From Paguma larvata (Eukaryota > Chordata > Mammalia > Carnivora > Viverridae), in the NCBI GenBank assembly GCA_030068075.1, contig CM057826.1, positions 96,213,804-96,277,803 of the forward strand: a stretch of DNA of 64,000 nucleotides, in the 5' to 3' direction. The position numbers and the translations under genes were made by a program. Below the pieces are notes generated by a model. It did no database searches. It saw nothing but the letters and a program-made list of their open reading frames with translations, and was not told the origin of the DNA. Below, one piece after another: positions 33,733 to 44,539 of this stretch (positions are counted from its first letter, which is position 1; each line of letters begins with the position of its first letter).

Positions 33733-34249
33733 AAGAGTCTATACAGTCTTTTAATAAATAGGAACCATTCCAGAGGTATTTTCAAAAGTTAGTACAAACA
33801 TTTGGATACTCTCAGTCACACCGACATTTCTAAAATGTCAACATAGTGATTTTATTTCCTGCATGGCCATATTTCCATAGCTCAGTTCCACAGAGCTGGC
33901 TGCCTGTTACTCCTTGCCTGATGACTCTAGCTTCTTGTAAATAGGGCAGCAAGTTCACAGCAAAAACAGGTGCCAAGGTAAGTAGAGCCAGAGCCCAAAG
34001 CAGCTGGCTGTGAGAGCCTACCACCAAGCAACAGTCCTTCCCTCCTCAGGCAAAGTTCTTCACCACCTGGAATAGAGCCGAATAGCATCAACCAGTCCAG
34101 AGATGAGTGACCCAGGATCTCAGGGAACCCAGCCACATCAGAGTGAGGCTCGGGTCAAAAAATGGGCAGGAAAATCAACCCATGGAGACAGACAACAAAC
34201 TGTAAGGCACATAGAGGAAAGACATCTGAATATTCTGGTGAGGACCCAC

Positions 34250-34543
34250 CTTCGAGTGAAGAATTTCCCAAGACAGTCCACCCAAGAGGCAACTCCAGAT
34301 GGGTCAGAGCCAGCACAAGCTCCTCATCCAAAGCAGGCAACGCTCCCTCCATCAAGGCAAATGGGGTCAGCAAGGTCTGATGACTGCCGGCTGTGAGGCG
34401 ATCAGCCTGGGTGACCAGCAAACGGGCCAGCCTGCAGGCCATGTTGTCCACATAGGTCACTGAGCCAGAGCCCATGATCACCGGGGAGTAGCCTTCTGAG
34501 CAGAGGCACACAGATACCATCACTGTCTCCTGAAGCCCGTGGC
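34250..34543 (-). CDS. ARHGEF28: ARHGEF28 coding exon (residues about 61-159)
   Basis: The 294-nt exon gives the peptide GHGLQETVMVSVCLCSEGYS, then MGSGSVTYVDNMACRLARLL, then the leucine-rich ALPALDEELVLALTHLELPL and WTVLGNSSLE. It matches human ARHGEF28 closely over the whole length. The acceptor is TTGTTGTCTAG above 34543; the donor is GAAG|GTGGGT at 34249. It starts and ends in phase 1 and its length is a multiple of three, so skipping it would keep the frame. The open frame runs through both splice sites, so the ATG inside the upstream intron is not the start of the protein. The segment precedes the ankyrin-like region of this RhoA-specific guanine nucleotide exchange factor. Confidence 0.97.
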
Positions 34544-35665
34544 CTAGACAACAAGACAGTAAACAGTTCACCTAGAGTCTCCATGAGAAGCTCAGCCAGT
34601 CAGGGGTCACTTGTCTCATGACATGGCCTAGGCAGACCACATGCGTCAGGGGAGCAAGGCAGAAGGGAAATGCAGCCAGTTATCTTTACACGCCGCCATG
34701 CTTGTGGGGCCAAATTAAAGTGGGCTCTGTTTTCTTTCAGTAACTCTCGATTTTAAAACTAGTCTTTTTCAGCTCTGAGCATTTCAACGTTTCTTCTCCT
34801 AGCATTAGCCAACACTGCTATTTGGCACACCTTCACTTTGTACTTGTACCCCAAACACTGAATTCAACTTTGTCATTTTAAAGGCCTTTGCGCTTTCCTG
34901 CTCTGTCACTTCCTCCTGCCTCTTCCATTTTTAGGCATTTATTTAGATGACGGTTTTATAAAGTAGCTCCACAGAGGTCCTTCAAATAGGAGTTAGGGTA
35001 AGTGAAGACAACTCAACAGAAATACTCACATACGTTGTTCATCGGCCCCCACCGCTGCCACTTCTGAGAACAGTCTCTGTGTTTGGGAGGTGTTCTTAAC
35101 ACTTCTGCTGTGGGTGGTCATCTAATCCTGCCACCTGCCTCTCCTTCTTGCGCTCCTCCTTCATCTTGTCAAGGTGGGTGAACCACTACCCAGGGACACT
35201 TGGATGCTGCACGTGGCCGAATCTCCAGGAACCAGCACCACCAGACTCCGGCGATTGTTATCATCACAGCCAAGCAAATGGCTCACAGCAGCCTTCGCAG
35301 GACCACGAGCATCTCAGGTTACTGAGTGCAAACTACGGCCATCTCACGTCACCTCTTCAAAAATGATCTGCTGTTCCAGGCACAGAACACAGTCCCCCTC
35401 CCCAGACTATAAGCGTCCAGTACATACTACAGAAATCCAGCCTAACACTTCTGAGAGGTTAGCGTGGGAACGCTGCAATGGGAGACATTTAAGGTTCAGA
35501 AACAGGGACTGTCAACTGCCTGTACAGAATCTGTTAAAACAAAGGTATGACCCCTCACTTCAAAATAGGTGACATTATCATCAAAAAGACTTTCTTTGTA
35601 TGTGTGTGTGTGTGTGTGTATAAAGTGAAAGTATTGGCTTCATTGGTGTTTCTTCTGAATTGTAC

Positions 35666-36238
35666 ATTTTTTTCTTTTTTTAAATTTACATCCAAGTTAG
35701 TTAGCATATAGTGCAACGATGATTTCAGGAGTAAGTTCCTTAATGTTTCTTACACATTTAGCCCATCCCCTCTCCCACAAGCCTTTCAGTAACCCTGTTT
35801 GTTCTCCAAATTTAAGGGACTCATGTTTTTGTCCCCCTCCCTATTTTTATATTATTTTTGCTTTCCTTCTGTTTTGTTCATCTGTTTTGTATCTTAAAGT
35901 CCTCGTAAGAGTCAAGTCTTATGATATTTGTCTTTCTGACTAATTTCACTTAGCATGATACCCTCGAGTTCCATCCACGCAGTTGCAAATAGCAAGATTT
36001 CATTCTTTTGATTGCTAATATTCCATTGTATGTATATACCACATCTTCTTTATCCACTCATCCATCAATGGACATTTGGGCTCTTTCCATACTTTGGCTA
36101 TTGTCGATAGTGCTGCTATAAACATTGGGGTGCATGTGCCCCTTCCAAACAGCACACCTGTATCCCTTGGATAAATACCTAGTAGTGCAATTGCTGGGTT
36201 GTAGGGGAGTTCTATTTTTAATTTTCAAGAAGACTTTA
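35666..36238 (-). mobile_element. L1 3' end, 5'-truncated
   Basis: The plus strand is the complement of the carnivore L1 3' UTR (T-rich start, 'tttacatccaagttagttagcatatagtgcaa', 'ctcccacaagcc') and the last part of ORF2 ('ccatccatcaatggacatttgggctctttccatactttggctattgtc'). ORF2 is broken by several changes. It runs in the same direction as ARHGEF28. Confidence 0.88.
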
Positions 36239-36701
36239 ACACATAAGGAACGGGAAGGAGGCTAATCCGTATGTCCAAGTAAAGAAAATGACAGAAGTTT
36301 TGATACTAGGATTTCATTATTATTCTCCATAAGAGGCTTCCTAAGAGAATATCAAGCAAGGAGGGGGAAGCAAAAGGCAGTAAAGACATCAACATAAATG
36401 CCAAAGTAGAAAAACGAAGGCTCAAGACACAGAGCCAAAGTGACTCTGTGCCATTAAAGAGGTTTGGCTTTTTTTCTTCAAAGGATGGAAGTTATTGGGC
36501 CAGAGAGAGAAGTGCTCAAAACTGCCCATGGCATCAGAAATGCGACAACAGATCGATTTCATGACCAGGCTGAGGTGGGGCTGAGTAGGGCCTTTGCACA
36601 TCTCTGCATTCTCGCTATGTGTTGTTTGCATGTTTATTGTCTACCTTCTTCTCACATGTGACAGATAGAGTCCAGAAGCGTTTAGAAATATCCTTCCTCT
36701 A

Positions 36702-36897
36702 GAGGCACCTGGGTAGCTTAGTCAGATGAGCATCTGACTCTGTTATTTCAGCTCAGGCCACAATCCAGGGTCTTAATATTCCAGCCCCATGTTGGCCCTG
36801 TGCTCAGTGTAGAGCCTGCTTCAGATTCCTTCTCTCTCCCCCTCTCCCCTACTCACACCATCTCTGTCTAAAAATATAAAATACTTAAAAAAAAAAA
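36702..36897 (+). mobile_element. Carnivore SINE with 13-bp target duplication
   Basis: The variant form without the 'ctgacagctcag' block ('gtgctcagtgtagagcctgcttcag'). The duplication is tatccttcctcta at 36689-36701 and tatctttcctcta at 36899-36911, with one mismatch. Confidence 0.92.
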
Positions 36898-37803
36898 GTA
36901 TCTTTCCTCTAAAAATGAGGCCAATCTTACCCATAAAAAACTGAAGGTTCCCTCCACAATGCAATTTAGAGAGCCTGAAAGACGCATTTAGGTTAAAAAA
37001 AAAATCAATAACAAACAACAAAATCCTCCCCTCCTGCCAAGAGTAACATCTTCATTACACTCTGGGGCTGTAAGCTTGATGTCTCAGATACACAACCCAC
37101 ACTCCAATGAAATTTCAAAAACGACTGCATCTGAGAACTATTAGCTCTTAACATTAACATGAAATATTAATTTGTCATCTGTTACCATGGTAATCAAAGA
37201 AGACATACAGGAGAATGACAAGTTTCTAAACATGAACATTTCGGTGGTGAGAAGAGAAAGTTATAGAGCCTGAAATCTGGTAAAGAAAAGTCTAGATATG
37301 TAGAGTGCCACAGAAGGAATCCCAGCCACCAAAAGGAGCAAGCAGGAGAGACGGAGACACCGGTGCTTCCAGACTCGGTGCAGGGGAAGGAGGCAGGGAG
37401 AATGAAAACCTACTGGCCATGGCTCAATTCTGCCCAAGCCGTCCCAGCTATCGGCCCTGGGACAACAGGAGGTGATCCTAAGATACGGTGAATCTTCCAT
37501 TCAACTACACCCAAAGCAGAGCCAACTCTGAAAGTTGGGTGCAACCAGCAGGGGCGGGGGGCGGTCTGCCCAGTCTAAGCCAAGGCTGACACACCTGGAA
37601 GAACCTCAGCGAGACAATCCAGTGTGTGTGTTCTCGTGGGCTTCATCCCCTTGCCTCCTCCACCCGCTCTCTACCACTCGCCAACACCCATCCCACCCGG
37701 AGCACTGTTTACTTGCTCCTCTTGTCCTCCTCCCAGCCTAGGTCCCTGGTGGAAGAGACTTCCAGACAGATTTCCCAAATGCAGAGTAAAAACTATACCT
37801 CAC

Positions 37804-37951
37804 CTGGAATGCTGGACTGGAGAACATTATCCTCGGTGCGCTCTGCGATCACGATGTGTCTCTGATGAGATCCATCATAAATAAAGTAAAACTCGGCATC
37901 TTTAGGAAGATAAACATTTTTGCCAAACTTTGCATAGACGGTCATCTGCCC
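37804..37951 (-). CDS. ARHGEF28: ARHGEF28 coding exon (residues about 12-61)
   Basis: This 148-nt exon is the most N-terminal one in the window. Its peptide starts GQMTVYAKFGKNVYLPKDAE, continues FYFIYDGSHQRHIVIAERTE and ends DNVLQSSIPG. It matches the human N-terminus just after the initiator segment, with about nine differences by my recollection. The acceptor is CATTTTTTAG above 37951 and the donor is CCAG|GTGAGG at 37803. It starts in phase 0, so the missing first coding exon should end on a whole codon. The ATG inside this exon (third codon) could start a protein only about 13 residues shorter; human evidence puts the start in the exon upstream. ARHGEF28 activates RhoA, interacts with focal adhesion kinase, and its domains for those functions lie outside this window. 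Confidence 0.96.
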
Positions 37952-39244
37952 CTAAAAAATGAGTAAGTTGAAGCATCATCACACGTTTTTGTCCGTGCTC
38001 TAAAAACACCCACAGAGTAAAAAGAGCTGGGTCCAAAACAGTGTTGTTACGTTCATTTCATGTGGCTGAGGCTCAAATATCACAAATCCTCCTTTCCGAC
38101 AACAAACACTTTCGATAACAGATGCTTTCTGATGTATTAAAGTGTGGGTGTCAGTGCTGGCTTGTTCTGTTTTTAAACCTGAAGAAGTCCAAAGAATAGG
38201 GAGGAAATTTCTTAAATTTACTAGCTATAGAAATGTGATTCAACTTTGTGGTCCTTTATTGCCTACCTGACGAACATCGCTGATTCTATTAATTTTTTTC
38301 TTCTGTGCCTGATATATCACCACAGTACAAAGGCTCAAAACGATTATTTTTAGTTATTGCCTTACCCTATAGCGGATCACAGTGGGTGGTAAGAACTTTA
38401 AATATTCATACACTTTGCCAAATAAATAGCACCACGTGCTCCCACCCTTGCTGTGCCGCTTCCAAGTGCTATTCATCTTCTCTGAGGGAATTCCAAGTCC
38501 TCTCTCTCATCCAGCCTGGCCTCACACTTTCTCCTGAGAGCTTCTGGTTGGCACAAAGCCTGCTAGGTGCCCTGGTCCAAAGGAGGCGAGCTGTCCTTGA
38601 GTCCCTGAGGCACAGGCCAAGGAAGGAAAGTATGTCAAGGAAGCAGGTGAGGGCTCTTCAGTAAGTCATCATCCAGACGCTGTGTGGAGGGGCTAGATGA
38701 ACACTGCTACAACCGCGGGCGAAGCGGTGATGGGCAAGTCTGCCAGACCATCTTGGGATGCTTGAAGGCTCAAAGGATTCGGGGCACTCCCTCCACTCAA
38801 ACACACATGAAAAAACAATACACGGGGAGTCCTCCAGGGAGATGGTACATTCCACCCAGCCGATGGGAGTGGCAGGATAATGGAAACTAGGAGGTGGAAA
38901 GGGTCCCGACTTTGGAGGGCATCCAGAGCTTGGCCCAGTGCAGAGGAGCATCTGGGCTTTTGTGTGCTTGCCCAACAAAAACAAACCCTCTCCTGGCAAG
39001 TTCCTCCCCCTGTGATGGGGGAGGAAAGGAAAGAGAGGAAATTCTGCACAGTCTCCTTAACATCTGTTTGCCTTTGATGGGTATCAGCACTATATGCTGT
39101 AGGATATCGAGAATTACGCCCATCAGTATCAGAAACAAAATCGGTGCACAACTCCTTTCTCCAATAATCACGTGGATAAAAATAAAATGGCTATGTTTTC
39201 CTGGCAGTTTATAATCCATCACACACACATAAAACATTATCTTT

Positions 39245-39446
39245 TTTTTAATGTTTATTTATTTTTGAGAGACAGAGCAGGAGCGGGGGAAGAGCACAGA
39301 GAGTAGGAGACACAGAATCCGAAGCAGACTCCAGGCTCTGAGCCGTCAGCACAGAGCCCGGTGCAGGACTCAAACCCGTGAACTGCAAGATCATGACCTC
39401 AGGCGTAGCTGAATACTTAACCAAATGAGCCACCCAGGTGCCCCTG
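39245..39446 (-). mobile_element. Carnivore SINE with perfect 13-bp target duplication
   Basis: Reverse-oriented full-length copy. The duplication aaacattatcttt is identical at 39232-39244 and 39447-39459. Confidence 0.95.
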
Positions 39447-40155
39447 AAACATTATCTTTAATTATGAATTGGTATAAACACCAATTGTGGAAAAAAATCA
39501 CAAGTTTACAATTTTGGAGGGTCTTTTCTCTGCATGTGAGCATGCGTAAACATCCACAAACGTAATCAATAGAAAGTCACATGCCAAAAAAAATGCACCA
39601 TACGATAGCTTCCAAAAAAGTTCAGGAAGAGGTTCTGAAAAGCAAAAAAAACAGTAACAAATATCTGACATGACAGAGAGGAAACTTAGATGAAATTCCA
39701 CTTCCTAAAAAAGGAAGAATAGCTTGTGTTAGTCATGTTCCTGGTTGCTAAAGAAATTGTTAATTGTCTGCGAACAGAATCTGACCTGACTTGTTGGTCA
39801 TTTTTTTTATATATATAAAGAAAACAAATTGTATAAACAGATTCAAGTTTTTCACAGATCAAAAGGATATCTAATCTGGATCTGGTCAAAACAACCATCA
39901 CATTACTATTTTATTTGGTTGGGTGAACAGGGTCCACAATTTATAAAGGAGTTTAATTGCAACCCTTTCCAAAGCAATACACCCCCAAAGAGAACAGTTT
40001 TACAATTCAGGTGTGCCTTCCTTGTGAGACCATACCATGCTCTCCATTGATAAAATAAGATAAACAACAAACCAGAAATAAGACCTATCCATTAAAGACA
40101 GATGCCCACAGTCTTAGTCCTAAGAATACTACTCAGCAATGAAAGGATCCCTCTT

Positions 40156-40371
40156 GGGGCATCTGAGTGGCTCAGTCGGTTAAGCCTCCAAATTCTGCTC
40201 AGGTCATGATCTCACAGTTTGTGAGTTCAAGCTCTGCATTGGGCTCTGTGCTGACAGCTCATAGCCTGGAGCCTCCTTCAGGTTTTGTGTCTCCCCTTCT
40301 CTGCCCCTCCCATACTCTTGCTCTGTCTCTCTCAATAATAAATAAAAATGTTAAAAAAAATTTTAAAACAA
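40156..40371 (+). mobile_element. Carnivore SINE with 15-bp target duplication
   Basis: Full-length copy. The duplication reads gaaaggatccctctt at 40141-40155 and gaaaggagccctctt at 40372-40386, one mismatch in 15. The open frame that runs out of it for 130 codons is not a gene. Confidence 0.94.
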
Positions 40372-41589
40372 GAAAGGAGCCCTCTTATTTGCTAATCACA
40401 AGGAGATCACAGAAGGAGAACGACACAGAAGATATTATGGGAGGAGGAGGGAAGGGGGTGATGTGGAAACTAAGAGAGAAGCCCAATGGGATAAAATACG
40501 ATGGAGGGTTGGCAGGAGAAGATGCGAGAAAGAGGAAATATGAATACGAAAGAATATGAACATTTTCATTCAGGAAAGTTAAAGCTCAAAGGAGATTCAG
40601 ACAAAGCTGCACATAACAGGAAAAATGGGTTTCTGAAGACGTTCTGAAAAACAAGTACAGGATAAATAGTGCCAAGAGACAAGCTGGGAGTCAGGTTGGG
40701 GTCTTTCGAATCACTGTGGCCACTGAAAATCTGCTCTTTTTCTTTAAGGCTCATTGATTTTATTAATGGCAAAGATAAATTCCAACCTACAGAATTCCCG
40801 AGTGCCGCCATCATTTCCCCACCTGGATTCATTTCATACTTCATTTTACGCAATTAAAATGTTCAACTTTCGTCACTTGTTTGCATCACTATCAGAATCA
40901 CTATCAGAATCACTGTGCTTCTGGGCAGAAATACTGATCGTATGTTCACCTTTCTGTGAACTCAGTCTGTCTCGAGTCTAAAAACAACACACACTCATTT
41001 CACTGGAAATTCTGGACACAGTAGGAGGCTTAACAGGCAAAACTTATCTCCCCAAATCAATCTAAAAATTTAATGTGCTGTAGTCAAAACCCAAACATAA
41101 TTTTTGAAATTAAGTGAGTTTATTTTAACGTGCACCCAGACAAACAAATACCCAAGACTAGAAACAGTTGGGAGAAAGATAATGCGTGGGTTCTGCTGGG
41201 TGGGGTCTGAATGTGCCTACCTGAAAGCAAAGCAGACAACAGAACCATAATAATTTGAATTACGTGATAGGGGGACGGAGACAGAGCACTAAGTATGAAG
41301 TGTAGAAGCAGATACATGGGAAGTACATAATAAAGGTGACATTTCAAGCCAGTGCAGAAACAATAGGTGACCCAACAAATCGTTTTTGGAACACATGCTA
41401 TCTATTAGGTGGGGAAGAGGCCTCCTATCACATATTTCAATTTCCAATTAATTGAGTATTAAACACAAAACTTCATAAGCACATAAAGTTAGAAAGCTAT
41501 CTAAAATTTATCATTATTGAAGAAAATGCTAGCAATTAAATAAATCCCATCTATCCTGACACCACCCAAAAGTATCAGCTTGTTTTCAT

Positions 41590-42030
41590 TCTTCCATTGC
41601 CTTCCAGTCTTTGTTCAACGCCCGGCTAATTCTTGTAGAGCGATCATCACAGCTTAAGTACACATATGGTTGTGCTTTTCTGTCAAAAGTACTTTTCTAT
41701 GTTATGACTTTTGGCATGATTTTTAATTGCATTCCATCGAATATAAAGTCCTACATTTTACTCTATCATCCCTGTACTGTTATACTTTAAGACTGTTTCT
41801 AGCTTATTATAAACAATACTATGCCAAACCTTCTCATGTACATTGTGCTTTACTTTTGTAGAATAAAATTCCAGAAATGGCTCCAAAAACGTGAAAGCTG
41901 GTTACAAATTGCTTAACCGCTCTCCAGTAACGTTCTATTAAATTTCATGGCCACCTGTGCCGGCGACGAGTATCCTTTTCATCACAACCTTGCCAAAACT
42001 TTTATTTGCTAATTTACGGATAGTAAACAG
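41590..42030 (-). repeat. Diverged LINE (L1/HAL1-like) relic
   Basis: The order 'tttgcatg..tttttaattgcattccat', 'tataaacaatactatgccaaacc', 'aaattgcttaaccgctctccagtaacgttctattaaatttcatggcca' and 'catcacaaccttgccaaaac' recalls the complement of an old L1-class 3' region. It is too diverged for me to place it firmly. Confidence 0.35.
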
Positions 42031-43382
42031 TTCCTCCTTGATTTCGTTCACCTTTTTTCCCTTACCAGTGACATTTACTGCCCACTTTTATTAAAGGGTG
42101 CTGCTAAGTAGTGTCAACATAGGTAGTGGTATGATCGAATTTCAACTTTAAGAATTCTGGTCTTCCTTTTGCCATTCACATTTGCCTTAACCAGTTCAAA
42201 ATTTCCACTTTCTCAAGTCAACCAGTTGAGATGAACATCAAAATCAGTCCCTTTACTCTCTAAACAGTGAAGGAATATGTCTAGTTATTTACTCTTGTCC
42301 AAAAAAAAAGCACTCAAACACTCTTGTAAAATCTCTACAGGCCAGTCACCTGGAAAAAGAGAACAAATATTGAGTAAAGAAGCTCAACTACAACCATTGA
42401 GTAAATACACCTCAGTATGAACAAACACACATGTAAATTAAACCACGATTTTTTACCATGAAGCATCTCAGAGAGAAATTCTGCTTGTAAAACTCATCGA
42501 TAATTCTGAAAGACCAAGCCTTCTGCTGAAATGTTGTGACATCCTTGGATTTCTTCTCAAAGAACCAATAAAGTTTAATGTGGCAAAAAGATTTAATTCC
42601 ATTTCTTTCATCCAACTCTTTTATTGCTCTTCTGATGAACGTTTCAGATGGAAATGGTCAACACCAATGTGCACATTCTCAATATTTTTTCATTAATGTA
42701 GGTCTCTAAATACCTTGAGTCACTTGTTGCCTGTATTATCCTAATCACTGAATATCCTTGTGCTAATGTTCTCCCTACAGTCTTAACCCTCACCCTCTAT
42801 GAACAACGTATGTGTAATTAATATTTGGTTAGTAACGATGTCATTTGCTCAATGAACTTAAGCATCTAGTTTCTAAAACATATGCCATGAATAGGCGATA
42901 AATACTGTAGTTTTATATTACGACAATAAGAACAAGTTGTACATGTTTTTATAGTGGGGTTTCTTAACTGGGGACACAGGAAGAATCCATAAATGGGTTT
43001 CAGATGGTCGGGGACCCCTTAAAATTGTTAGCCAAACCCTCTTTTTATGTGTGTATGTGTCCATTAATCTGCAGAAAGGTTTACAGATTTCCTCATATTC
43101 TCAATGGTATGCATGTAATTCAACTCTCACTTTATAGAACTAAATAGTAATGGGAACTTAATGACAAAGGTCATCTTTTTATAGGACAGTAAGACATGCA
43201 GTACTATTTTTCAAGATATTCTGCATAGTCTTTATATGGAGTGGTTTTTATGATGCAACTACCATAAGGGTACATGTTAATTGAGGTGCTAAATACTGCA
43301 CTGAAAGTTTACTAGGACATGCCATGAAAATCATTATGTTGATATCAACATAATGCTCTTATTATCAAATTTGATGGTTTTT

Positions 43383-43427
43383 AACTTGTCTTCTTTACAA
43401 TAAAACTTGTCTTCTTTACAACAAAAA
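43383..43427 (+). repeat. Tandem duplication of a 22-bp unit
   Basis: The unit acttgtcttctttacaa.aaa occurs twice in direct succession, differing at one base. It is a simple local duplication in otherwise unrecognised sequence. Confidence 0.85.
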
Positions 43428-43809
43428 ATAATAATTCTACATAGAACCTTCTCTGAAGACCAGTATGTTAAATATGTTTTGATATTCTTGAAAATTTTTT
43501 AAAGTGCATTATCCAATTTTATAGATAAGTAAATACAAGTATAGGAACTAGTTAGTACTAACTAGATCAAGACTCCAGAGCCTATGGACAGTATAGAGTG
43601 TCTTGATTTCTGCCCCAACCTCCAAGTTTGGTCATCTGCTTTCCATTCTTCAAGCACCATTCCAAAGAAACTACTATGGACACTAAACCTTCTCTTCTAC
43701 ATTACTCTGCTTACGTACTTCTTTCAACAGATGTGAGGAAATGCAGAAATTATTTCCTGTATGTGTGTGCACATATTATAGATCTATACATATCTAAACA
43801 CACACATCA

Positions 43810-43985
43810 CCTTTTATGTGCACTGTGTTTCATGATTTATAAAGTACTTTATTGTGTATTTTCTCATCTTAATCCCCCAGTAAGTCCTAGGAAGTATTAC
43901 CACAACTCCCTCTGTAAAAATGAGAACCCTGGTATTATCAGGTCCCGTGAGTGGCGGAGCCACAAACGCAAATCCACACCTTCCC
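43810..43985 (+). repeat. MIR-like SINE relic
   Basis: The words 'ataaagtactttattgtgtattttctcatcttaatcccccagtaagtcctaggaagtatta' and 'aaaatgagaaccctggtattatcagg' follow the MIR core and 3' half. A 160-codon open frame crosses it, which argues against that frame being coding. Confidence 0.5.
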
Positions 43986-44104
43986 GTCCCAGGCCCAGCA
44001 CACTTTTCTCCCCAACATGTGACTGTACAAACAGCAGTGCTCACGTATTTAGTGACTTACCACACCTTTATATTCACCTCGACCTATATGTCATGTACTT
44101 AACA

Positions 44105-44288
44105 CAATGATTCTCACCCTGAAATCCACGGGTAGATGTGGAGTGGGGAGGGGAGGGAAGAGAAATGTTCCTTAGTCACCTCAAAATGTATGGAAGGTTT
44201 CAGGCATTCATCTGGGGAGAAACTCTTTTAATCAGAGAGTCTTCTGAGTGTACAGAAACATAAGGTCCAAAAAGTTTAGGAACCACTG
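44105..44288 (+). mobile_element. Non-autonomous hAT-type DNA transposon relic
   Basis: It is 184 bases long with inverted ends CAATGATTCTCACC and, on the other strand, CAGTGGTTCCTAAAC. The 8-bp flanks are acttaaca (44097-44104) and acttaagg (44289-44296), six of eight matching, the duplication size made by hAT transposases. Length and ends resemble the mammalian MER5 group, by recollection. It encodes nothing. Confidence 0.6.
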
Positions 44289-44539
44289 ACTTAAGGCATG
44301 TTTCAGCCACCTTTTGTGTAATATAAAAATCTCAAGATCATTCAAATTTCTTATCCCAAAGCAAAACTAAATCAAGAAAATATAGGTGAATACAAATTGG
44401 TTAAATCCAAGGAGACTCTCGGAGTATCATTTTTTCTTGGCGAAGATAAACCAAAATGACTTCAAACACTTCTAAGACATTTCTTCAGCAAGAGCCTTAC
44501 AAGTAGGAATGGCTTCTATTTCCCGACAGGACGAAACAC

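Larger units (their letters stand above)
13594..34249 (-). other. ARHGEF28: ARHGEF28 large intron (20.7 kb) between exons 34250-34543 and 13410-13593
   Basis: It holds L1 3' ends in both orientations, about thirteen SINEs, a solo LTR (28103-29273), an L1 5' end (30165-31259), MIR and L2 relics and a long CA repeat. I recognise nothing in 14000-15560 (except weak L2-like words near 14340-14530), 16140-16690, 17435-18640, 19890-22470 (L2-like near 20290 and 21850), 24620-25820, 29280-30160 and 31800-33260. The many short open frames here have no splice or codon support. Confidence 0.88.
34544..37803 (-). other. ARHGEF28: ARHGEF28 intron between exons 37804-37951 and 34250-34543
   Basis: A 3.3 kb intron with a GT repeat (35599-35620), an L1 3' end in the gene's orientation (35666-36238) and a SINE (36702-36897). 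I recognise nothing in 34600-35590, 36245-36690 or 36910-37800. Open frames of up to 132 codons near 35174-35572 have no support. Confidence 0.9.

Noticed and set aside
34155..34571. The 138-codon minus-strand frame taken as a complete small protein
   Set aside because: Its first residues come from the intron before the splice acceptor and its last ones from the intron after the donor. Only 34543-34250 is coding, as an internal ARHGEF28 exon.
38693..39237. Overlapping open frames of 106 to 152 codons on both strands
   Set aside because: Several frames on both strands are open at once in a GC-richer stretch, the usual pattern of chance frames. No protein family was recognised.
41120..41347. 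A minus-strand frame with a hydrophobic start resembling a signal peptide
   Set aside because: Leucine-rich chance frame with no family match, no acceptor or promoter and no conservation evidence.
43628..44110. A 160-codon plus-strand open frame
   Set aside because: It crosses a MIR relic, has no recognisable domain, and shows no splice-site or codon support; long chance frames of this size are expected in 64 kb.
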